From Lentisphaeria bacterium (GTDB taxonomy: Bacteria > Verrucomicrobiota > Lentisphaeria > Victivallales > Victivallaceae): a DNA stretch of 64,000 bases. The stretch's first letter is position 1. Every line of letters starts with the position of its first letter. Under the pieces are notes generated by a model that worked only from the letters and a program-made list of their open reading frames with translations, did no database searches and was not told where the DNA came from. Of the stretch, positions 54,412 to 63,524 are shown one piece after another. The stretch lies in assembly GCA_900768515.1 (NCBI GenBank), contig CAAGDG010000153.1, positions 1 through 64,000 on the forward strand, in the 5' to 3' direction. The position numbers and the translations under genes are program-made.

Positions 54412-55380
54412 TTATTCTTCCGGAAACGGCTGCGACGCGGCGGCGGCACGCCGTTCCAGCCGTTTGGCGACCGCTTCCAGCGCGATCACCAGCGCGAATC
54501 CGAAGAGCGCCAGAGCGATCGCGCTCCAGAACTCGACGTTGAAATCGTGCGGCATCACGTTGACGGCGTCGCTCTCGGGACCGGACTTCCACGGCCAGAC
54601 CTTGCGCAGGGAACCGGCCATGAAACCGATCAATACCGCGACGGTGAGATCATGGTACTTCCGGAACAGCCAGCTCAGCAGCCGGACGAAAAAACTGATG
54701 CCGAAGAGGATTCCGACGATGAAAAGCGCCAGCGTCAGCAGATTCCGCCCGATTTCGCTTCCGGCTTTGATTCCGTTGACCGCGCTCAGGACGTAGTCGT
54801 ACTTGCCCATCAACAGCAGAATGAAGGAACCGGAGATGCCGGGCAGAATCATCGCGCAGATCGCGATTGCTCCGCAGAGCACGAGATAGAGCGGATTGTC
54901 CGGCGGATTCTGCAGCAGCGGCAGCCCGACCACCACCCAGCCGACCGCGCACCCGACCACTCCGGCGAAGACCGCGCCGGCGTTCCACTTGCGGACCCGG
55001 CCGAACACCGCGAAGATCGACGCGACCACCAGTCCGAAGAAAAAGGCCCAGATCAGGACCGGTTCGTGGATGAGCATCCAGTGGATCGGCGTGGAGAGCA
55101 CGGCGATGGCGGAGAGAATGCCGAGACCGAGCGCGAGCAGGAACGGCCACGGCAGCGTCCGGAACGCTTTGGCGATCTGGAACCGCACCGCCATGCCGAT
55201 CGCCTCGACGGAAGTGAATTTCCGGATCGATTCGATCAGCTCCTCGTAAATGCCGAGGATGAATGCCATGGTGCCGCCGGAGACGCCGGGAACGACATCG
55301 GCGGCCCCCATGATCAGACCGACGACGTAAATGCGCAGATAATCCTTGAACGAACGTTTCTTTGTACTGTTTTCTCCCAT
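54412..55380 (-). CDS. DUF368 membrane protein (PopT/PTS-type polyprenyl-phosphate translocase family)
   Basis: The frame begins earlier, but ATG 55380 gives the conserved start MGENSTKKRSFKDYL and 322 aa. GLIMGAADVVPGVSGGTMAFILGIYEELI near 20-48 is the DUF368 hallmark, repeated later as MILPGISGSFILLLMGKYDYV near 190. About eight hydrophobic segments are visible. DUF368 proteins have been implicated in recycling undecaprenyl phosphate to the cytoplasmic side, which fits the glycan cluster that shares this run. Confidence 0.88.
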   Translation of the reverse strand: MGENSTKKRSFKDYLRIYVVGLIMGAADVVPGVSGGTMAFILGIYEELIESIRKFTSVEAIGMAVRFQIAKAFRTLPWPFLLALGLGILSAIAVLSTPIHWMLIHEPVLIWAFFFGLVVASIFAVFGRVRKWNAGAVFAGVVGCAVGWVVVGLPLLQNPPDNPLYLVLCGAIAICAMILPGISGSFILLLMGKYDYVLSAVNGIKAGSEIGRNLLTLALFIVGILFGISFFVRLLSWLFRKYHDLTVAVLIGFMAGSLRKVWPWKSGPESDAVNVMPHDFNVEFWSAIALALFGFALVIALEAVAKRLERRAAAASQPFPEE

Positions 55381-55527
55381 ACCAGACCCTGAAAATGTTT
55401 TAACTCCAAAGTGAAACGGAACATTTTCGGAATATACACCGCATTTCCGAAAAAACATAGTAAAAATCGGAATTTTATCTGGAATTTTTCAAAAAGCGGC
55501 GTTATTTTGTATGCCGTTCCGGCTGAC

Positions 55528-55601
55528 AACCCCGTGGTGTAACGGTAGCACAACTGGTTTTGGTCCAGTTAGCCCAGGTTCGAATCCTGGCGGGGTTGCC
55601 A
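55528..55601 (+). tRNA. tRNA-Gln (TTG)
   Basis: The 7-bp acceptor AACCCCG/CGGGGTT, the anticodon stem ACTGG/CCAGT with loop TTTTGGT (anticodon TTG) and the T arm CCAGG-TTCGAAT-CCTGG are all perfect. The discriminator base is G, as expected for glutamine tRNA, and CCA is encoded. Confidence 0.95.
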
Positions 55602-55645
55602 CTTTCCGAAGGGGGCCGCCTGGATTGGGATATGGGAGAATGGAG

Positions 55646-56149
55646 ATGGCTGAACTCGCATTCCGGATGATCCACGACTTTCCACGGGGAACGCTGGCCG
55701 GACTTCTGACGGGCGCCTACTCCTTCGATCCCCGGTTTGCGCGACACTGGGCGTCCGACTGGAGAACCTTCGACGACTTCTTCTTCGACCATCCTGAAAT
55801 CGCGGAACGGTGCGGATTCATCACCGTGTTCGGAGAAACCCCGATCGGGTTTGCTTCGTGGGACCCGCGAAACCGTCCGGCGTTTGTCGAAATCGGCCAC
55901 AACTGCATCGCTCCCCGGCACCAGGGACGCGGCTTCGGAACCGCACAGCTCCTGGAGGCGGTCGCCCGGATCCGCCGGACCGGGGCGGAGCGGATCTGCG
56001 TGACCACCAGCGAGGAGCTGTTTCCCGCACAGCGGATGTACGCGAAGGCCGGGTTCCGCGAACTCCGCCGCCGGGAGTGCGGCGACTTCTGCGGAAAACG
56101 CATCGACTGCGAATACCGGGTGCAGGAACCGCAGAACGGCTCCTGCTAA
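55646..56149 (+). CDS. GNAT-family acetyltransferase
   Basis: This 167-aa protein starts at ATG 55646, with GGGAG seven bases before it. The longer reading frame runs through the tRNA-Gln gene, so the real start must lie after 55601. APRHQGRGFGTAQLLEAVARI near 88-108 is the acetyl-CoA pyrophosphate loop (Q/R-x-x-G-x-G). YAKAGFRELRRRECGD near the C-terminus closes the fold. The substrate is unknown. The last four bases overlap the convergent AraC regulator. Confidence 0.85.
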   Translation: MAELAFRMIHDFPRGTLAGLLTGAYSFDPRFARHWASDWRTFDDFFFDHPEIAERCGFITVFGETPIGFASWDPRNRPAFVEIGHNCIAPRHQGRGFGTAQLLEAVARIRRTGAERICVTTSEELFPAQRMYAKAGFRELRRRECGDFCGKRIDCEYRVQEPQNGSC

Positions 56150-57057
56150 CGGGTCATCCCGTAACGGCGGCGGTACTCTCCCGGGGAGCAGCCGCACTCC
56201 AGCCGGAAACGGCGTGAAAAATAGAACGGATCGGAAAATCCGCAGGCCGCGGCGATCCCGGCGATCGGCCGGCGGCTCCCGATCAGAAGCTGGCGGGCGT
56301 GGAGCATCCGCCGCTCCTGCAGGTAGGCGGCGGGGGATTTCCCGAGATAACGGGCGAAATAGCGGCGGAAGGTGCAGCCGGAGAGCCGGAGGCGCCGCGC
56401 CTCCTCGTCCCAGTCGCGGAAGCGTTCAGGAGCTCTGCGGAGTTCGGCCGCAAGTTCGAGGAAAGCGGATTCATACCGGCCGGGGGCGCCGGTTTCCTCC
56501 TCAAGGAGACTCTCCAGAATCAACTCCCAGGCGGCGAGATCGACCCGGTCGATGTTCGCCTCCGGATCCCCCTCGAACACCAGCCGGAACAGCCGGTCGA
56601 AAGCGGCGCCGAACCGCTCCGGGCTCCGGACCGGCCAGCAGCAGCGGTCCGGTGCGAAAAAACCGGCCGCGTCGAGCGCAGGACGGACCGTGGGCGGGTA
56701 AATCAGGAACAGTTCGCTCCACTCCCCCTCCGGGCCGTAGCACATCGGCTCTCCCGGCCACTGGGTCAGCACCATCGGAGCACGCACCTCCAGCCGTTCT
56801 CCGCGAAAATCGTAGAATCCCCTCCCCTTCACCACAAAAGAGAAGTTGCAGCTTTCGAAAGGGTGTTCGATCCGGTTGTTCTTGGCGGGGAGCCAGCCGG
56901 CGACCGCCACCGGGGGAACCGCGGAAAGACGGCGCTCCGCCTCCTGCAGCATCCGGGTTGCATTGACGGTTCCGGCCGGGTTCACGACAAAGCTCCGATC
57001 TTCCGGAAACCGCGGGGAGGTCTGCTGAATGCGGCAACACTCATTTTTCCTCCGCAT
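56146..57057 (-). CDS. AraC-family transcriptional regulator
   Basis: This 303-aa protein has an N-terminal cupin-like sensor (about 40-140, HPFESCNFSFVVKGRGFYDF and APMVLTQWPGEPMCYGPEGEW). A C-terminal double HTH follows (about 205-300): LSGCTFRRYFARYLGKSPAAYL and LLIGSRRPIAGIAAACGFSDPFYFSRRF, ending GCSPGEYRRRYG. AraC regulators of this shape usually sense sugars. No obvious target operon lies beside it; the gene follows the lipoprotein hydrolase gene with a 17-base overlap. The start may lie further inside. Confidence 0.88.
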   Translation of the reverse strand: MRRKNECCRIQQTSPRFPEDRSFVVNPAGTVNATRMLQEAERRLSAVPPVAVAGWLPAKNNRIEHPFESCNFSFVVKGRGFYDFRGERLEVRAPMVLTQWPGEPMCYGPEGEWSELFLIYPPTVRPALDAAGFFAPDRCCWPVRSPERFGAAFDRLFRLVFEGDPEANIDRVDLAAWELILESLLEEETGAPGRYESAFLELAAELRRAPERFRDWDEEARRLRLSGCTFRRYFARYLGKSPAAYLQERRMLHARQLLIGSRRPIAGIAAACGFSDPFYFSRRFRLECGCSPGEYRRRYGMTR

Positions 57058-57910
57058 TCCGGGCGGCTCTCCCCTGCCCGTCCAGAAAGAGGCGCAGGTT
57101 CTTCCAGAACTCTTGTCCGGCGACCATCCGGAGGTTGTTGTGACCGGCTCCCGGCACCACGTACCGCGCCTTCGGCGGATTCGCCGCCTCGTAGAGCGCC
57201 GCGCCGTGTTCCGGCGGCACGACCCGGTCGCGGTCGCCGTAGAGGATCAGCACCGGCATTTTGACGTTGCCGATCCGCTTGAGGTTCGGGAAACGATCGA
57301 AAGGCAGCCACCCCATCCCGGCCACGTCCAGCACGCTGGTGAAAGGAGCCTCAAGGACCAGCGCCTTCGCCTCAACCTGTTCCGCGAGACGGCAGGAGGG
57401 TCCGGTTCCGAGTGAGAAACCGTAAATGACGATCTGTTCCGGCGGGATCCCCCGGGTTTCAGTCAGATAACGGTAGGCGGCCTCGATGTCGCGGCAGCAG
57501 TTTTCCTCGGAGGGCGAACCGTCGGATCCGCCGTACCCTTCGTAATCGTAAACCATCACGCCGTAGCCATTTGCGAAAAAAATACCGGGCAGATAGCGCA
57601 TGGAGCCGAGATCCTCCGCATTGCCGTGGCTGTAGAGGATGGTCTCGCCGCCCGGCGGCGCCGGCAGATGGCGGAATGCGATTTCGACTCCCGGCTCCAC
57701 GGTCAGCCGTCCGCTTCCCTCCGCGGGAACGGTTCTCGCCGCCGCGGCCGATCCGGGCGGCTGAAAGAGGAAATGGTCCACCACGCATCCCGGCAGCAGA
57801 AGCACAGCGGCGGAAGCGGCGACTGCAGCGGCGACCCTGCAGAAAACACCCTTCCGGGGACATGAAAAACCGCTTCCGGCAGCGGAACAATGAACGGATT
57901 CGGACTTCAT
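57041..57910 (-). CDS. Lipoprotein alpha/beta hydrolase
   Basis: From ATG 57910 this gives 289 aa. A long basic N-region and a hydrophobic segment end in the lipobox LLPG-C42, so it is an Lgt substrate anchored in a membrane. The fold shows YSHGNAEDLG near 84, YDYEGYGGSDG near 110, the nucleophile elbow GFSLGTG near 155, the acid in YGDRDRVV near 225 and the histidine in GAGHNN near 257. It resembles Bem46/ABHD13-type hydrolases. The substrate is unknown. Confidence 0.82.
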   Translation of the reverse strand: MKSESVHCSAAGSGFSCPRKGVFCRVAAAVAASAAVLLLPGCVVDHFLFQPPGSAAAARTVPAEGSGRLTVEPGVEIAFRHLPAPPGGETILYSHGNAEDLGSMRYLPGIFFANGYGVMVYDYEGYGGSDGSPSEENCCRDIEAAYRYLTETRGIPPEQIVIYGFSLGTGPSCRLAEQVEAKALVLEAPFTSVLDVAGMGWLPFDRFPNLKRIGNVKMPVLILYGDRDRVVPPEHGAALYEAANPPKARYVVPGAGHNNLRMVAGQEFWKNLRLFLDGQGRAARNAEEK

Positions 57911-58001
57911 GTCCGCTACTATAATTCCGGAAGTATTTTTTGTCAAATCCGTTCCGGCGCGCCGACCGGCGGTTTTCCCCGGGAAAAATCGTGTTATCGA
58001 T

Positions 58002-58030
58002 TTGCATTTTCCGCAAAATATGGATATTTT
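58002..58030 (+). promoter_or_regulatory. Predicted frr promoter
   Basis: TTGCAT (58002-58007) and TATTTT (58025-58030) are separated by 17 bases, about 59 bases before the frr start. Confidence 0.55.
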
Positions 58031-58088
58031 AGACGAAAGGAATGCAAACAGAAACGGAAATCACTTATTCAGAGCGGAGGAAGAGAAC

Positions 58089-58655
58089 ATGCAGCTGGAT
58101 CCGAACAACCTTCTCGACGAACTCGAAGAACACATGATGAAAACCGAGGAATCGCTGGCCGGCGGCTTCAACACCATCCGGACCGGAAAGGCCTCCCCCT
58201 CCCTGGTTGAAAATATCATGGTGGAATACTACGGCACCCCGACCCGGCTCAAGGAGCTGGCCGGCATCACCACCCCGGAACCCCGGCTGCTGGTGATCCA
58301 GCCCTGGGACAAATCGGCCGTTTCCGCAGTGGAGAAGGCGATTCTCGCCTCCAACATCGGCATCACTCCGATGAGCGACGGCACCCACCTCAAACTGCCG
58401 ATCCCGGAATTGAGCCAGGAGCGGCGCGCCACGCTGGCCAAGCAGGCCAAGGCGTTCGCGGAAGAGGCCAAGGTCGCGCTCCGGAACATCCGCCGGGAAG
58501 GAAACGACGCCGCGAAAAAAGCGCAGAAGGACGGCATTCTGACCGAAGACGAGCACAAGAAAATGCTCGAAGACATTCAGAAGCTGACCGACCGTTACAT
58601 CGCCTCGGTCGACAAGGAACTTGCCGCCAAAGAAAAAGAGCTGATGACCGTCTGA
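58089..58655 (+). CDS. frr: Ribosome recycling factor
   Basis: From ATG 58089 (GGAGG upstream) this gives 188 aa, the usual RRF length. Landmarks are SLAGGFNTIRTGKASPSLVENI near 20-41, the domain II strand YYGTPTRLKELAGI near 45, IQPWDKSA near 69 and the C-terminal VALRNIRREGNDAAKK. The start at 57909 used by a longer frame is not credible. RRF splits post-termination ribosomes with EF-G. pyrH and tsf, common neighbours, are not present. Confidence 0.95.
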   Translation: MQLDPNNLLDELEEHMMKTEESLAGGFNTIRTGKASPSLVENIMVEYYGTPTRLKELAGITTPEPRLLVIQPWDKSAVSAVEKAILASNIGITPMSDGTHLKLPIPELSQERRATLAKQAKAFAEEAKVALRNIRREGNDAAKKAQKDGILTEDEHKKMLEDIQKLTDRYIASVDKELAAKEKELMTV

Positions 58656-58656
58656 G

Positions 58657-60513
58657 ATGGCGGCACGGACTCGCATTCGCCAAGCCGCCGCCGCTCCCCG
58701 GAACGACGGCGGCTTTTTGCGCGGACTGCTGCTGATCGCCGCGGCGGCGTTCCTGCTGCGGCTCGGAGTCTCCTGGGAGCTTGCGGCGATCAACGGCGGA
58801 CACAACAGCGTCTTCACCCCGTCGCAGCTGACCGACCTGGCAACCTACATGCGGCTCGGGCGCGAGATGGCGGAGTTCCGCTACAGCGGGGAGTTCTACT
58901 ATCAGCCGTTCTACTATGCGGTGTTTCTTCCGGCGGCCTATCTGCTCTCGGGGGGATCGGTCTGGTTCGTGATCGTGCTGCAGGCGCTGCTGGGGGCCGC
59001 CACCAGCCTGCTGGCCGGCGCCATCGCCGGACGGCTCTTCGGACGGACGGGCGGATATGTGGCGGCGGCACTGACTGCGATTTCGACCCCGCTGCTGCTC
59101 TACACGCCGTTTCACCAGAATGAGACGCTGCAGACCTTCAACCTTGCCCTGCTCTTCTTCCTCGCGTTGACCGCCTGCCGGAGACATGCGTTCCGCTGGT
59201 GGTGCGCCACGGGAGCGGTCGCCGGAATCGCGATTCTGACCCGGGGAAACGCCTGGTTCTTCGTGCCGGGAATTCTGGCGGCGCTCCTTCTCGCGGACCG
59301 GCGGCGCCGCCTCCCGGCGCGGCGGACACTGGCCGCCGCCGGAATTTTCCTCGGCATGACGCTGCTGGTGCAGCTCCCCTTCGCCTGGCACAACACCCGG
59401 GTCACCGGAAAACTCAGCGGACCGTCAACCGCCGCCGACGCGGTGCTCGCGCTCGGCAATTCGATCGAGGCTCCGGCCGGCGGACGCGATCCGGAGCTGC
59501 CGGCAGGTCCGATGGAGTATCCGGCCGCCTACGGGGTGATGATGGAACGCTCCCGCGCCGGGGTGCCGGTGGCCCGCCAGATGTGGGAGTGGATGGTCGA
59601 ATCGCCGGGAGCCTTCTTCGAACTTCAATTCCGCAAGCTTCTTCTTTTCTGGGACTTCCGTGAAATTCCGAACAACGTTTCACTGGCGGGGGAAGGCCGG
59701 CACAGCCTGCTTCTGCAGCTCCTTCTGCCCGGACGCAGCCTCCTCCTGCTGTCGCTCGGCATCGCCGGACTGCTGGTCCAGGCGGCCCGGGCGTGGCGGC
59801 GGCGGCCGGTCGGCGTGCTGCTGCTCTACTACTTCATCGCGGCCTACTGGGCGGCGACCGCACTCTTCTACATTCTTTCTCGTTTCCGGGCGCCGATCCT
59901 GCCGCTGGTCGCGGCGGCCGCCGGCGGCTGGGCAAGCTGGATGATCCGTGCCTGGCGCCGCAAACCGCGGGAACGGCGCCGGACGCTGCTTCTGGGCGGC
60001 GGAGCGCTGCTGGCGGGCGTGTGGCTGACCGGTTACGGCTACGAAACCTACCGGAACGGCTGTGAAGCGGCGGTGATGCGGCTGGTCCGGCCGCAGGGCA
60101 GTCTCCTGACCTTCCCGGACGGCGCCACCGAGCGGTTCGACTACGGACCGCAGACCTTCGGCGGCTGGAACCTCGCGGAACTGCGGAACGGGACCCGCCT
60201 TGTCAAACGCTTCCCCGGCGCCGCGGGACGCGGAGAAGTTCAGTTGACGCTGCTCTCGGAAACTGCCGGCCGCTTCCAGCTGGAAGTCAACGGCGCCCCC
60301 ATAACCGCGGAGGCGGACGGGCCGGGACTCACTGTATTGAAGTTCCCGGCAACACCCGGAGCCGACGGCACCGTCGCGATCCGGATGCTCCGGGTGAGCG
60401 GGCGCCATGCGCTGATCTTCGACGCCCAGCGCAACTACGGCCGTTCGGAACTCGACGGAGCTCCGCTCAACGGAGAATGGGTGATCCGTTTCCGGCAAAA
60501 TGGGGCGCGGTAA
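58657..60513 (+). CDS. GT39-like membrane glycosyltransferase with C-terminal beta-domain
   Basis: This 618-aa protein has about eleven hydrophobic segments in residues 25-475. YYQPFYYAVFLPAAYLLSGG near 85 and VAGIAILTRGNAWFFVPGIL near 188 resemble GT-C transferases. LLFWDFREIPNNVSL near 332 shares REIPNN with the paralogue at 16178 (REIPDN). The last 130 residues are soluble and beta-rich (SLLTFPDGATERFDYG, RFQLEVNGAPIT), a likely carbohydrate-binding tail. The gene starts one base after frr stops. The glycan and acceptor are unknown. Confidence 0.7.
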   Translation: MAARTRIRQAAAAPRNDGGFLRGLLLIAAAAFLLRLGVSWELAAINGGHNSVFTPSQLTDLATYMRLGREMAEFRYSGEFYYQPFYYAVFLPAAYLLSGGSVWFVIVLQALLGAATSLLAGAIAGRLFGRTGGYVAAALTAISTPLLLYTPFHQNETLQTFNLALLFFLALTACRRHAFRWWCATGAVAGIAILTRGNAWFFVPGILAALLLADRRRRLPARRTLAAAGIFLGMTLLVQLPFAWHNTRVTGKLSGPSTAADAVLALGNSIEAPAGGRDPELPAGPMEYPAAYGVMMERSRAGVPVARQMWEWMVESPGAFFELQFRKLLLFWDFREIPNNVSLAGEGRHSLLLQLLLPGRSLLLLSLGIAGLLVQAARAWRRRPVGVLLLYYFIAAYWAATALFYILSRFRAPILPLVAAAAGGWASWMIRAWRRKPRERRRTLLLGGGALLAGVWLTGYGYETYRNGCEAAVMRLVRPQGSLLTFPDGATERFDYGPQTFGGWNLAELRNGTRLVKRFPGAAGRGEVQLTLLSETAGRFQLEVNGAPITAEADGPGLTVLKFPATPGADGTVAIRMLRVSGRHALIFDAQRNYGRSELDGAPLNGEWVIRFRQNGAR

Positions 60514-60523
60514 GGCGGCGGAC

Positions 60524-60551
60524 TTGATTCCGCGCCGAACCGGTGTATATT
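60524..60551 (+). promoter_or_regulatory. Predicted metX-metW promoter
   Basis: TTGATT (60524-60529) and TATATT (60546-60551) are separated by 16 bases, about 46 bases before the metX start. No SAM riboswitch fits in the short leader. Confidence 0.5.
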
Positions 60552-60597
60552 AAACGAATGCGTTTCATACGCTCAACACCGGGAGGGTTCGATCAAG

Positions 60598-61719
60598 TTG
60601 CCGCTCATCACACCACAGAATTTCCTGTTGCCGGAACCGTTGCAGCTTGACTGCGGCCGGGCTTTGCGGCAGGTGAACATCCGCTATGAAACCGTGGGGA
60701 AACTTGATTCCGACCGGAAAAACGCGGTTCTGATCACCCATGCGCTCTCCGGTGACGCCCACTGCTGCGGCCGTCACCGCGAGGACGACCGGAAACCCGG
60801 CTGGTGGGACGATATGATCGGTCCCGGAAAATACATCGACACCGACCGGTATTTCGTCATCTGCAGCAATGTGCTGGGCAGCTGTGCGGGTTCGACCGGG
60901 CCGCGATCGGTCAATCCGGAGACCGGAAACCCCTACAACCTTGATTTTCCGGTCATCACCATCCGTGACATGGTGCGCGCCCAGAAATATCTGGTGGACC
61001 ACCTCGGAATCCCCCGCCTGCTCTCCGTAGTCGGCGGTTCGATGGGCGGAATGCAGGCGCTGGAGTGGGCGATCAACTATCCGGAGGCGGTGGACAGCGT
61101 GCTCCCGATCGCCACCACCGCGCAGCTCTCGCCGCAGAGCATCGCCTTTGACTGGGTCGGCCGCGAAGCGATCAAATACGACCCCAACTGGAACGAGGGG
61201 AACTATTCGGCGGACCATGTACCCGACCGGGGGCTGGCGGCGGCGCGGATGCTCGCCCACATCACCTATCTCTCCGACGAATCGATGTCCCGGAAGTTCG
61301 GGCGCGAACTCCAGGACACCGAAAGCTACAGCTTCAATTTCCGGCGCGACTTCGCGGTGGAAAGCTACCTTGAGCACCAGGGCCGGCGGTTCGTCGAGCG
61401 GTTCGACGCCAACAGTTACTTTTACATCACCCGCGCCATGGACTATTTCGACCTCGCCGCCCGTTCCGGCGGAGATCTGGCCAAAACGTTCGAGGCGGTT
61501 CAGGCGGCGTTTCTGGTGATCTCCTTTTCCAGCGACTGGCTGTTCCCGACCGCGGAGTCGCGCAAAATCGTCAACGCCTTGCTCAAAAACCGCAAGAACG
61601 TCTCTTTCTGCGAGATCCGTTCCGGCTACGGACACGACGCCTTTCTGCTGGAGGTGGAGACGCTCGGGCGGATGGTCCGTGACTTCCTGCGCAACCGTCT
61701 GGAGGTGTGCCGTGGTTGA
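60598..61719 (+). CDS. metX: Homoserine O-acyltransferase MetX
   Basis: This 373-aa alpha/beta hydrolase-fold protein starts at a TTG (MPLITPQ), with GGGAGGG about 11 bases upstream. The catalytic triad is S148 in GGSMGGMQALEW, D313 in SSDWLFP and H346 in GYGHDAF. ITHALSGDAH near 47 and the oxyanion region VLGSCAGSTGP near 92 match MetX. It activates homoserine for methionine synthesis by acetylation (or succinylation). It is followed by overlapping metW, a standard pair. Confidence 0.93.
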   Translation: MPLITPQNFLLPEPLQLDCGRALRQVNIRYETVGKLDSDRKNAVLITHALSGDAHCCGRHREDDRKPGWWDDMIGPGKYIDTDRYFVICSNVLGSCAGSTGPRSVNPETGNPYNLDFPVITIRDMVRAQKYLVDHLGIPRLLSVVGGSMGGMQALEWAINYPEAVDSVLPIATTAQLSPQSIAFDWVGREAIKYDPNWNEGNYSADHVPDRGLAAARMLAHITYLSDESMSRKFGRELQDTESYSFNFRRDFAVESYLEHQGRRFVERFDANSYFYITRAMDYFDLAARSGGDLAKTFEAVQAAFLVISFSSDWLFPTAESRKIVNALLKNRKNVSFCEIRSGYGHDAFLLEVETLGRMVRDFLRNRLEVCRG

Positions 61720-62374
61720 ATCCCTGTACATTGATTTTCGTGACCGCCGCGACCTCGAAATCATCGCCGACATGGTCGAACCCGGCCAGCGGGTGCTCGA
61801 CCTCGGCTGCGGCGACGGCAGTTTTCTGCGCATGCTGCATGAGAAGCGGGGCGCCGACGTGCTCGGCATGGAGATCGACGCCGAACTGGTCGCGGAATGC
61901 ATCAGCAACGGAGTGCCGGTGGTTCAGAGCGACCTGGACGACGACCTTGATTTTGCGGAGGACGGTTCCTTCGATCTGGTCATCGTCAGCCAGACGCTCC
62001 AGCAGATGCGGCGTCCGGACCTGCTGCTGCGCAAAGTGGTGCGGGTCGGCAAACGGGCGGCGGTCAGCTTCATCAACTTCGGACATTTCTACTGCCGGCT
62101 CCAGCTGCTGCTGACCGGGACCATGCCGCGGACCACCCAGATTCCCTACCAGTGGTACAACACGCCGAACATCCACCTCGGAACGCTGCGGGATTTCCAG
62201 CGGCTCTGCCGCCACCTGTCGATCCGGGTGGTGCGTGAAACTCCGATCGGACTGCGTTTTCCGCTGCTGACCGCGGCCATGCCGAACCTCTTTGCGGTCG
62301 GATGTGTGTTCATCCTGGAGCGGGGCGAACACAGCCGTCGGCGTCATGACGCCGGTTCCCGGCGCAATCGCTGA
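61712..62374 (+). CDS. metW: MetW methionine biosynthesis protein
   Basis: This 220-aa protein starts at GTG 61712 (GGAGGT upstream), overlapping the metX stop by 8 bases. Class I SAM-dependent methyltransferase fold: VLDLGCGDGSFLRML near 28-42, DVLGMEIDAEL near 50 and FDLVIVSQTLQQMRRPDLLL near 88. The later QIPYQWYNTPNIHLGTLRDF near 150 is characteristic of MetW, which acts with MetX. No full methylase activity is proven for the family. Confidence 0.93.
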   Translation: MVESLYIDFRDRRDLEIIADMVEPGQRVLDLGCGDGSFLRMLHEKRGADVLGMEIDAELVAECISNGVPVVQSDLDDDLDFAEDGSFDLVIVSQTLQQMRRPDLLLRKVVRVGKRAAVSFINFGHFYCRLQLLLTGTMPRTTQIPYQWYNTPNIHLGTLRDFQRLCRHLSIRVVRETPIGLRFPLLTAAMPNLFAVGCVFILERGEHSRRRHDAGSRRNR

Positions 62375-62426
62375 TCGGCCGGCGCGGTCTCCGGAAAGCG
62401 GAGCGGCTGGAATGGAGACGAAAAAG

Positions 62427-62503
62427 TGGTGGATCCGCCCGGACTTGAACCGAGGACCCGGAGATTATGAGTCACCTGCTCTAACCGACTGAGCTACGGA
62501 TCC
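62427..62503 (-). tRNA. tRNA with CAT anticodon (Met or Ile2)
   Basis: Read on the minus strand, acceptor GGATCCG/CGGATCC is perfect, with discriminator A and encoded CCA. The D arm and T arm (CTCGG-TTCAAGT-CCGGG) form. The anticodon loop is CTCATAA. The anticodon stem GGTGA/TCTCC has a U-U mismatch in its third pair. Elongator Met and the lysidine-modified Ile2 cannot be separated by eye. It sits just downstream of metW on the opposite strand. Confidence 0.88.
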
Positions 62504-62644
62504 GAAATTTTTACAATATATCATCCTCCTCCGCGCCTGTCAACCGGAGAAGCCGGAAAATCCGCAATGGATTGCATTTTCCCCGCCGCGACACTATATT
62601 AATGCGGCGCAATGCTTCGGCGCAGCGCCGTCAAGAGGCACCCA

Positions 62645-63517
62645 ATGAAAATGATCGACGCACACATCCACTTCTCCGACCGGCCCGGATTCCAGGAAAC
62701 CGCGGCCGAAGCCGGACATGTCAACACGCCGGAACATTTGAAACAGGAGTTCGACCGGCTCGGATTCGCCCTCGGCATCGCCATGGGCGTCGGCGACGGC
62801 GGCCGCGACGAGGGGGAGTGCCGCCCGCTGCTTCCCGACCTCGCCGGACTCGAAGCGGCCCGGCAGGGAGAACAACCCGATTTCATCGCCTTCTGCTGCG
62901 GACTGGACAGCGGAGCAATCACGCCGGAAAATACCCCGCGCGCACTCGAACTCTTCGAAAAATATTTGAAGATGCCCCGCTGCGTCGGACTCAAACTCTA
63001 CACCGGATACCAGCCGATCTACCCGGGGGATCCGCGCCACGCCCCCTTCTTCGAACTGGCCGGCGCCTGCGGCGTTCCGGTGGTCTTCCACACCGGCGAC
63101 ACCGCCGGCAGCCGGGGAAAGCTCAAGTACGCTCATCCGCTGACCGTCGATGATCCGGCCTCGGATTTTCCCGGAACCACCTTCGTGATGGCGCACTACG
63201 GGAACCCGTGGATCGTCGACGCAACCGAGGTGGCGGCCAAGCACGAAAACGTCTTCATCGACCTCTCGGGACTCGCCGTCGGACGGTTCGAGCCGGAGGC
63301 GTTCTGCGCGGAATACCACGGCTATCTCGAACACCTGAAGACCTGGATCACCTACCTCTCGGATTACGGAAAGTTCCTCTACGGAACCGACTGGCCGCTG
63401 GTCGATCCCGAAGCATATCTTCAACTCATCCGGCGCCTGATTCCGGAACGACACCACAACGCGGTCTTCTGTGAAAACGCGCTCCGTGTCTTCCCGAAAC
63501 TGGAAAAACTCCTCTGA
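62645..63517 (+). CDS. Amidohydrolase (Amidohydro_2, PF04909-like)
   Basis: From ATG 62645 (AGAGG upstream) this gives 290 aa. DAHIHFSD at the start holds the H-x-H metal pair. GLKLYTGYQP near 125, VVFHTGDT near 150, VMAHYGNPW near 185 and the acidic metal ligand in YGTDWPLV near 250 complete a TIM-barrel metal hydrolase. CENALRVFPKL at the end is typical. Family members act on lactones or decarboxylate aromatic acids; this one's substrate is unknown. A start at 62612 would add 11 residues. Confidence 0.85.
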   Translation: MKMIDAHIHFSDRPGFQETAAEAGHVNTPEHLKQEFDRLGFALGIAMGVGDGGRDEGECRPLLPDLAGLEAARQGEQPDFIAFCCGLDSGAITPENTPRALELFEKYLKMPRCVGLKLYTGYQPIYPGDPRHAPFFELAGACGVPVVFHTGDTAGSRGKLKYAHPLTVDDPASDFPGTTFVMAHYGNPWIVDATEVAAKHENVFIDLSGLAVGRFEPEAFCAEYHGYLEHLKTWITYLSDYGKFLYGTDWPLVDPEAYLQLIRRLIPERHHNAVFCENALRVFPKLEKLL

Positions 63518-63524
63518 TCCCGCT

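Noticed and set aside
53506..55392. 628-aa plus-strand frame across rluD, lgt and DUF368
   Set aside because: It is highly charged, low-complexity, crosses three recognised genes on the other strand, and has no domain.
55511..55645. N-terminal extension of the GNAT gene
   Set aside because: The extension translates the tRNA-Gln gene; a well-spaced GGGAG supports the start at 55646.
60552..60597. SAM riboswitch before metX
   Set aside because: The leader between the promoter and start codon is only about 46 bases, too short for a known SAM riboswitch.
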